Shown one piece after another: positions 59,522 through 64,000 of a stretch of DNA of 64,000 nucleotides. Location: assembly GCA_945860205.1 (NCBI GenBank), contig CAMARK010000011.1, forward strand, positions 1-64,000, given 5' to 3'. The position numbers were made by a program, and so were the translations under genes. The stretch comes from Reyranella massiliensis 521 (GTDB lineage Bacteria > Pseudomonadota > Alphaproteobacteria > Reyranellales > Reyranellaceae). The notes beneath the pieces were generated by a model, which saw only the letters and a list, made by a program, of their open reading frames with translations, was not told the origin of the DNA and ran no database searches. How positions within the stretch are numbered: position 1 is the stretch's first letter; every line of letters begins with the position of its first letter.

Positions 59522-60649
59522 ATGTCCGAAGCCCAACCGACCATTCGCTATACGATGCGTGCCGGGAAGCCCGTCGTCGAGATCGGCGGCGACTGGACGG
59601 TGCTCCACCTCCGCGGCATCCGGCAAAAGGCCTCCAAGGCCCTCGATGCCGCCGGGACGGGGCGTGCGGCGCGCATGGTGGACGCAAGCGGCGTCGAGCG
59701 GCTCGACACTGCCGGTGCGCTGGAAATCCTGCTCCTTGCCGGCGGTGGTCCCGACACCGAGGTCACGACCAAGGAGAAGAGGCACGCCGACCTGTTCCAG
59801 GTCGTCCAGAAGAACATGTGCGAGGCGATGCCCGAACGGCACGTGAACTGGCTCGCCCACTGGTTCGAGGAAATCGGTCGAAACACCATCGAATTCTACC
59901 ATCAGGCGATCAATCTCTGCGCCTTCTTCGGCGAGATCCTCGTGGTCTTCGTCGAGGCCTGCCTGCATCCGCGCCGGTTCCGCATCAATGTCGTGGTTCG
60001 CCAGATGTACGAAGTCTGGATCAGGGCGCTGGTGATCGTGGGCGTGCTCTGCTTCCTGATCGGCGTGGTGATCGCCTACCAGGGTGTTCAGCAGCTCAAG
60101 CAGTTCGGCGCCGAGACCTTCACCGTCGAGGCGGTGGGCATCGGGATGTTCCGCGAACTGGGGGTCCTGCTTACCGCCATCATCGTCGCCGGCCGGTCCG
60201 GCAGCGCCTTCACCGCCCAGATTGGCACGATGCAGGTCAATCAGGAGGTCGATGCCATGCGCACCATCGGGCTCAATCCGGTGGAATGGTTGGTGCTGCC
60301 GCGCATCGTGGCCCTGGTCGTGTCGATGCCATTGCTGGCGTTCTGGGGCGACATCGCCGGCCTGCTGGGCGGCGCGGTCGCCTGCATCTTCTATCTCGAC
60401 TTTACGCTCGTGCAGTTCTTCGACCGGTTGCGCGACACCGTCGGCATCTGGCATTTCTATACCGGCATGATCAAGGCGCCGGTCTTCGGCATGGTCATCG
60501 CCACCATCGGCTGCTTCGAGGGTTTGCAGGTCCGCGGCAGCGCCGAAAGCGTGGGCCAGCTCACGACGAAGGCGGTCGTCGAGTCGATCTTCTGCGTCAT
60601 CGTGCTGGACGCGGTATTCTCCATCATCTTCCTGCTGGCGAACGTCTGA
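59522..60649 (+). CDS. mlaE: MlaE-type phospholipid ABC permease with N-terminal STAS-like domain
   Basis: 375 residues. Residues 1-110 look like a STAS/MlaB domain (VVEIGGDWTVLHLRGIRQ; MVDASGVERLDTAGALEILLLAG); the rest is MlaE (GMFRELGVLLTAIIVAGRSGSAFTAQIGTM; INQEVDAMRTIGLNP). So MlaB and MlaE are fused here, unlike E. coli. It is the permease that moves phospholipids between the inner membrane and the periplasmic chain. Its TGA overlaps the mlaF start by one base. First gene of a four-gene operon. Confidence 0.88.
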   Translation: MSEAQPTIRYTMRAGKPVVEIGGDWTVLHLRGIRQKASKALDAAGTGRAARMVDASGVERLDTAGALEILLLAGGGPDTEVTTKEKRHADLFQVVQKNMCEAMPERHVNWLAHWFEEIGRNTIEFYHQAINLCAFFGEILVVFVEACLHPRRFRINVVVRQMYEVWIRALVIVGVLCFLIGVVIAYQGVQQLKQFGAETFTVEAVGIGMFRELGVLLTAIIVAGRSGSAFTAQIGTMQVNQEVDAMRTIGLNPVEWLVLPRIVALVVSMPLLAFWGDIAGLLGGAVACIFYLDFTLVQFFDRLRDTVGIWHFYTGMIKAPVFGMVIATIGCFEGLQVRGSAESVGQLTTKAVVESIFCVIVLDAVFSIIFLLANV

Positions 60650-61509
60650 TGGCCGCGACCGATGCCAATAAGGTCACCGAAGACGGAGACCCGAAGGAAC
60701 TGCCGCCGCTGGTGGACGGCGGTCAACTCATCGATCACAGCGACGGCCGGGACGTCGTGCTGCGGCTGCGCGGCGTGCGTACGCAGTTCGGCGACAACGT
60801 CATTCACGACAAGCTCGACTTCGACGTCTTCCGCGGCGAGATCGTCGGGCTGGTGGGCGGCTCGGGCACCGGCAAGTCGGTCTTGTTGCGCACGATCATC
60901 GGCCTCAATCAGGCGTCGAGCGGCACCATCGAGATGATGGGCGTCGACACCGCCACCCTTCACGGCCAGGCGCTACGGGACATGCAGGCCCGGACCGGCG
61001 TCCAGTTCCAGGACGGCGCCCTGTTCTCCTCGCTCACGGTGTCCGACAACATCATCGTGCCAGTCCGCGAGCATGCCGGCTTGGACGAGGAGACGATGCG
61101 GGACATCGCCGCCCTCAAGATCGCACTGGTCGGCCTGCCGGCAGACACCGGCGACAAGAAGCCGTCCGAACTCTCGGGCGGCATGCGCAAGCGGGCGAGC
61201 CTGGCGCGCGCGCTCGCCCTCGATGCCGAGCTGCTGTTCCTGGACGAGCCCACCGCCGGGCTGGATCCGATCGGCGCCGCCCACTACGACGAGTTGGTCA
61301 AGGGCCTGAGCCAGAGTCTCGGGCTCACGATTTTGATGGTAACCCACGACTTGGACAGCCTGAATGCGGTATGCGACCGGATCGCTGTCCTGCTCGACAA
61401 GCGCGTGGTGGTAGGTACGATGGAAGAGTTGCTGGTGTACGACCATCCTTGGGTCAAAGAGTATTTTCACGGTCCGCGCGGGCGAGCGGCTCGACAGGAG
61501 CAGAAGTAG
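60649..61509 (+). CDS. mlaF: MlaF-type phospholipid ABC ATP-binding protein
   Basis: 286 residues. Walker A GGSGTGKSV, signature LSGGMRKRASLARALALD, Walker B LLFLDEPTAGLDPIG, FQDGALFSSLTVSDNI as in MlaF. A 35-residue acidic N-terminal extension precedes the ATPase core. Couples ATP hydrolysis to lipid movement by MlaE. TGATG junction with mlaE; mlaD follows after 6 bases. Confidence 0.91.
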   Translation: MAATDANKVTEDGDPKELPPLVDGGQLIDHSDGRDVVLRLRGVRTQFGDNVIHDKLDFDVFRGEIVGLVGGSGTGKSVLLRTIIGLNQASSGTIEMMGVDTATLHGQALRDMQARTGVQFQDGALFSSLTVSDNIIVPVREHAGLDEETMRDIAALKIALVGLPADTGDKKPSELSGGMRKRASLARALALDAELLFLDEPTAGLDPIGAAHYDELVKGLSQSLGLTILMVTHDLDSLNAVCDRIAVLLDKRVVVGTMEELLVYDHPWVKEYFHGPRGRAARQEQK

Positions 61510-61515
61510 CGTCCG

Positions 61516-62550
61516 ATGGAAAGAAAGTCGCCTTATGTGCTGATCGGCGCGGCGATGATCGCGTTCATCGTCGCCGTCGCGGGTTTTGTCGTCTGGAAGC
61601 TGAGGGCCGGCGACCGGACGTCCTACGCCTACTACGACATTCTCTTTTCCGGCGACGTGCAAGGGCTGACCAACGACTCGCCCGTGTTCTACCGCGGCCT
61701 GCGTGTCGGCCGGGTGCAGAACATCCAGCTCACGTCGCGGGTCGACACACGGCGGGCCACCGGGCGCGAGCGCCTGACGGAAAAGATCGAGGTGACGGTC
61801 GCGGTCGACTGGAACATCGACATCCGGGAACGCTCCTACGCCGTCTTCGAGAAGCCGTTCATCGCCGGCTCTCCTTTCATCCAGATCGTCGGCCGCCTCG
61901 ACGTCGACCAGATCAAGCCGAAGAAGAGGCTGGACGAAAAACCTTATCCGGAAATCCGCGAGGGCGCCTCTTTCCTCCAGGCGACTTCGACGTCGGCGCA
62001 GGAGTTGCTGTCGAAGGCCAGCGTCACGGTCGACCGGCTCAACGATCTTCTCAGCCCCGACAATATCGGCGCCTTCAGCGATACGCTGCGCAACCTGTCG
62101 ACGGCAACGACGGCGCTCGCCAAGCAGGATGCCGCGATCCAGACGACCCTGGCCGAATTGCCGGGGGCGATCACCGAGTTCCGCCACACCTTCAACACGC
62201 TGAACGGTTTGGCGGAGTCGCTCAATTTGGTAGCGCTTGAACTCGGGCCTCAGGACGCCGCGAGCCGCAAGGCATTGGCCGGCAAGGATCCGGGAGAGCT
62301 GCGCAAGGCGCTGGCCGAGGCGCGCACGGCGTTGGCCAACATCGATGCCACCGCCGGGTCGTTCAACAGGCTCGTGGCCGACAACAAGGGGCCGATCAGG
62401 AGCTTCACCGAGACCGGCCTGACCGAGTTTTCCCTGGCTCTTCGCGAGTTGCGCCAGCTCACCGCAAACTTGAATGTCATCGCCACCAAGCTGGAGCGTG
62501 ATCCGGCCAACTTCGTGTTCAGTGGCAAGCAGGGATACACGCCGAAATGA
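61516..62550 (+). CDS. mlaD: MlaD/MCE-domain lipid-binding protein
   Basis: 344 residues: single N-terminal anchor (7-28), one MCE domain (SPVFYRGLRVGRVQNIQLTS to FIAGSPFIQIVG), then a long Ala/Leu-rich helix with repeats near 180-330 (SVTVDRLNDLLS; LRELRQLTANLNVIATKLE), which could form a periplasmic tube. Hexameric MCE rings carry lipid across the periplasm. The long helix makes it nearer PqiB/YebT-like arrangements than E. coli MlaD (about 180 residues). It overlaps the lipoprotein gene by 4 bases. Confidence 0.9.
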   Translation: MERKSPYVLIGAAMIAFIVAVAGFVVWKLRAGDRTSYAYYDILFSGDVQGLTNDSPVFYRGLRVGRVQNIQLTSRVDTRRATGRERLTEKIEVTVAVDWNIDIRERSYAVFEKPFIAGSPFIQIVGRLDVDQIKPKKRLDEKPYPEIREGASFLQATSTSAQELLSKASVTVDRLNDLLSPDNIGAFSDTLRNLSTATTALAKQDAAIQTTLAELPGAITEFRHTFNTLNGLAESLNLVALELGPQDAASRKALAGKDPGELRKALAEARTALANIDATAGSFNRLVADNKGPIRSFTETGLTEFSLALRELRQLTANLNVIATKLERDPANFVFSGKQGYTPK

Positions 62551-63284
62551 TGTTTCGTTGGGCCGTCTGCGCGGCGGCGGTCGTCGCTCTTGCCGGATGC
62601 CAGGCGCTTAGCGCGATCGATTCGGCGGCGGAACCGACCGAGCTCTACACGGTGACACCAAAGAGCACCTTCGATCTCGATCTGCCCAACGTCTATTGGC
62701 AGCTTGCCGTCGAGGCGCCGGTCGCGGCCGCCAGCCTCAATACCGGCCGTATCGCCATCCAGATGACGCCGACCTTGACCGACTACTACGCCAAGGTGGC
62801 GTGGACCGATCGCGCGCCGCTGATGGTGCAGACTCGCATCGTCGATTCGTTCGAAAACACCCGCAAGATTGTCGCCGTGTCACGCGAATCGATTGCGCTG
62901 CGCGCCAACTACGTGCTGCAGCCCGACCTGCGCAACTTCGAGGCCATGTATTTCTACGGCCAACCGCCGATCGTGAAGGTCCGCATCATTGCCAAGCTGG
63001 TGCGCATGCCGGATCGCCAGATCATCGGCGTCGCCTCGTTCGAGCGCTGCGTGCGTGCCCGGGCCGACAAGGTGCCGAAGGTGGTCGATGCCTTTGACCA
63101 GGCGCTGGGCAGCGTCATCAAGCGGCTCGTCTCCTGGACCCTGCGGACGCCGCCGCCGCGGCCGCCAAGCGACGACGCGCCCTACGATATCGGCAGGTAT
63201 CGCAATCCTGCGAACGCGGTGGTCGACAGCGAGAACTGTCCGAAGGGCAACGACACGTCGATGGTACCCTCTACCGACGAGTAG
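62547..63284 (+). CDS. ABC-type transport auxiliary lipoprotein (PqiC-like)
   Basis: 245 residues, lipobox LAGC (Cys18) after the signal. The ABC_trans_aux/PqiC fold follows: ELYTVTPKSTFDLDLP, RIAIQMTPTLTDYYAKVAWTDRAPLMVQ and DRQIIGVASFERC. Such lipoproteins sit at the outer membrane end of MCE systems and complete the lipid path. ATG-ATG at 62547/62550. Its presence replaces mlaC, which is absent. Confidence 0.86.
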   Translation: MMFRWAVCAAAVVALAGCQALSAIDSAAEPTELYTVTPKSTFDLDLPNVYWQLAVEAPVAAASLNTGRIAIQMTPTLTDYYAKVAWTDRAPLMVQTRIVDSFENTRKIVAVSRESIALRANYVLQPDLRNFEAMYFYGQPPIVKVRIIAKLVRMPDRQIIGVASFERCVRARADKVPKVVDAFDQALGSVIKRLVSWTLRTPPPRPPSDDAPYDIGRYRNPANAVVDSENCPKGNDTSMVPSTDE

Positions 63285-63295
63285 CTGGCCGGCGC

Positions 63296-64000
63296 TCAGG
63301 CGCCGTTCTTGACCAGCGACCAGGCAAGATCGGCCAGGACGCGTGCGCGGTTGCCATACTGCTTTGCGGTTTCGGACGATGCGTTGCCGTCGAGGCCGCG
63401 CTTGTAGACGCCCTGCACGATGGCGGCGAGGCGGAACAGCGAGAACGCCAGGAAGAATTTCCAGTCGGGGATTTCCTGGCGCTTGGTGCGGCGCGCATAG
63501 GCGGCAAGATATTCCTGCTCGGTCGGGATGCCGAAGGTCTTGAGGTCCATGCCGGCATAGCCTTCGGATGCGCCGAAGCCCTCGCCAAAATGATACATCA
63601 TGCAGTTGTAGCCGAGGTCGGCCAGCGGATGGCCGAGTGTCGACAGCTCCCAGTCGAGCACGGCGATGACACGCGGCTCGGTCGGATGGACGATGGTGTT
63701 GCCAAGACGATAGTCGCCATGATTGATGCGCGTCTCGTCGCCCGGTGGGAGGTTGGCCGGCAGCCACTGCTTGAGCAGCTCCATCGACTCGACATTGTCG
63801 GTTCTGGCGAGGTCGTACTGGCTGGTCCAGCGCGCGAGTTGGCGCTGGATGTACTGGCCCTCGCGGCCGTAGTCGCCCAGGCCGACCGCGCGATAGTCGA
63901 CATTGTGGATGCGCGCCAGCACGTCGTTCATCGAATCAAAGATTTTGCCGCGATCGGAAGGCGAGATGCCCACCATCTTGGAGTCAGACAGGATTCGGCC
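63296..64000 (-). CDS. Phosphotransferase (APH/ACAD10-like), N-terminus beyond the window
   Basis: 235 residues are visible; the frame is open through 64000. Catalytic loop INHGDYRLGNTIVHP and metal loop VLDWELSTLGHPLADLGYN match the kinase-like aminoglycoside phosphotransferase family as found N-terminal to ACAD10/ACAD11. In bacteria these stand-alone kinases lie near acyl-CoA dehydrogenases and probably phosphorylate 4-hydroxyacyl-CoA. It converges on the Mla operon with an 11-base gap. Confidence 0.85.
   Translation of the reverse strand, partial: GRILSDSKMVGISPSDRGKIFDSMNDVLARIHNVDYRAVGLGDYGREGQYIQRQLARWTSQYDLARTDNVESMELLKQWLPANLPPGDETRINHGDYRLGNTIVHPTEPRVIAVLDWELSTLGHPLADLGYNCMMYHFGEGFGASEGYAGMDLKTFGIPTEQEYLAAYARRTKRQEIPDWKFFLAFSLFRLAAIVQGVYKRGLDGNASSETAKQYGNRARVLADLAWSLVKNGA

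Overview
The window is dense, G+C-rich chromosomal DNA from an alphaproteobacterium. The evidence is the pervasive G/C third-codon use, the exact GGAAC-N16-CGTT promoters of the alphaproteobacterial general stress response (EcfG sigma), an HWE-type histidine kinase, a CCTCATGCTGAGG-type intergenic palindrome, and many orphan Bug-type solute receptors beside CoA-dependent catabolic genes. The mix resembles soil or water heterotrophs such as Reyranella or related Rhizobiales/Rhodospirillales, but the genus is inference. There is no rRNA, tRNA, CRISPR array, transposase or prophage. About 75 genes are tightly packed, and many touch through TGATG, ATGA or GTGA overlaps.

0-11.7 kb: a partial persulfide dioxygenase-rhodanese fusion, an MHS transporter and a DUF1254/DUF1214 exported protein lead into a stress-related stretch. 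It holds a PRC-barrel protein, a VOC protein, a DedA protein, an HWE kinase, a Crp-like regulator, a CNNM/CBS protein, and a metal-stress-like module (Met-rich DUF305 protein, 42-residue Gly/Trp peptide, DUF302 protein). Four exact and one near-exact EcfG-type promoters sit directly in front of these genes, so this looks like a local general-stress regulon. rpsT with a clear terminator closes the region.

11.8-23.3 kb: a solitary beta-class DNA methyltransferase; a YbaL-like K+/H+ antiporter; a coupled pair of exported proteins (a ClpP-like COG3904 protein and a small Cys protein); then a catabolic run: SDR, Bug receptor, LigA-like and LigB-like extradiol dioxygenase subunits coupled by 1-bp overlaps, a 2OG-Fe(II) oxygenase, a hydrolase and two tandem SDRs.

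23.3-42 kb: a six-gene operon for a Liv-type ABC importer with an acyl-CoA synthetase inside it (livH-livM-livG-livF-CoA ligase-binding protein), divergent from an acyl-CoA dehydrogenase/thioesterase run. There follow a transglutaminase-like protein, a Bcr/CflA exporter, an SDR, an M20 peptidase, and a glutathione transferase broken by a TGA codon. An IclR regulator diverges from a CoA ligase, a MaoC-like dehydratase and a Bug receptor.

42-64 kb: oxidoreductase, hydrolase, desaturase, OmpA-like and other lipoproteins; a 2,2-dialkylglycine decarboxylase with a DsbA-fold isomerase; a glutamine amidotransferase; an iodotyrosine-deiodinase-like nitroreductase; QmcA/NfeD; a third Bug receptor; two OFA-like MFS carriers; a metallophosphoesterase; a Cds1-like cysteine desulfhydrase with an acetamidase; RlmJ; PPK2; a complete Mla-type lipid transport operon; and a partial phosphotransferase.
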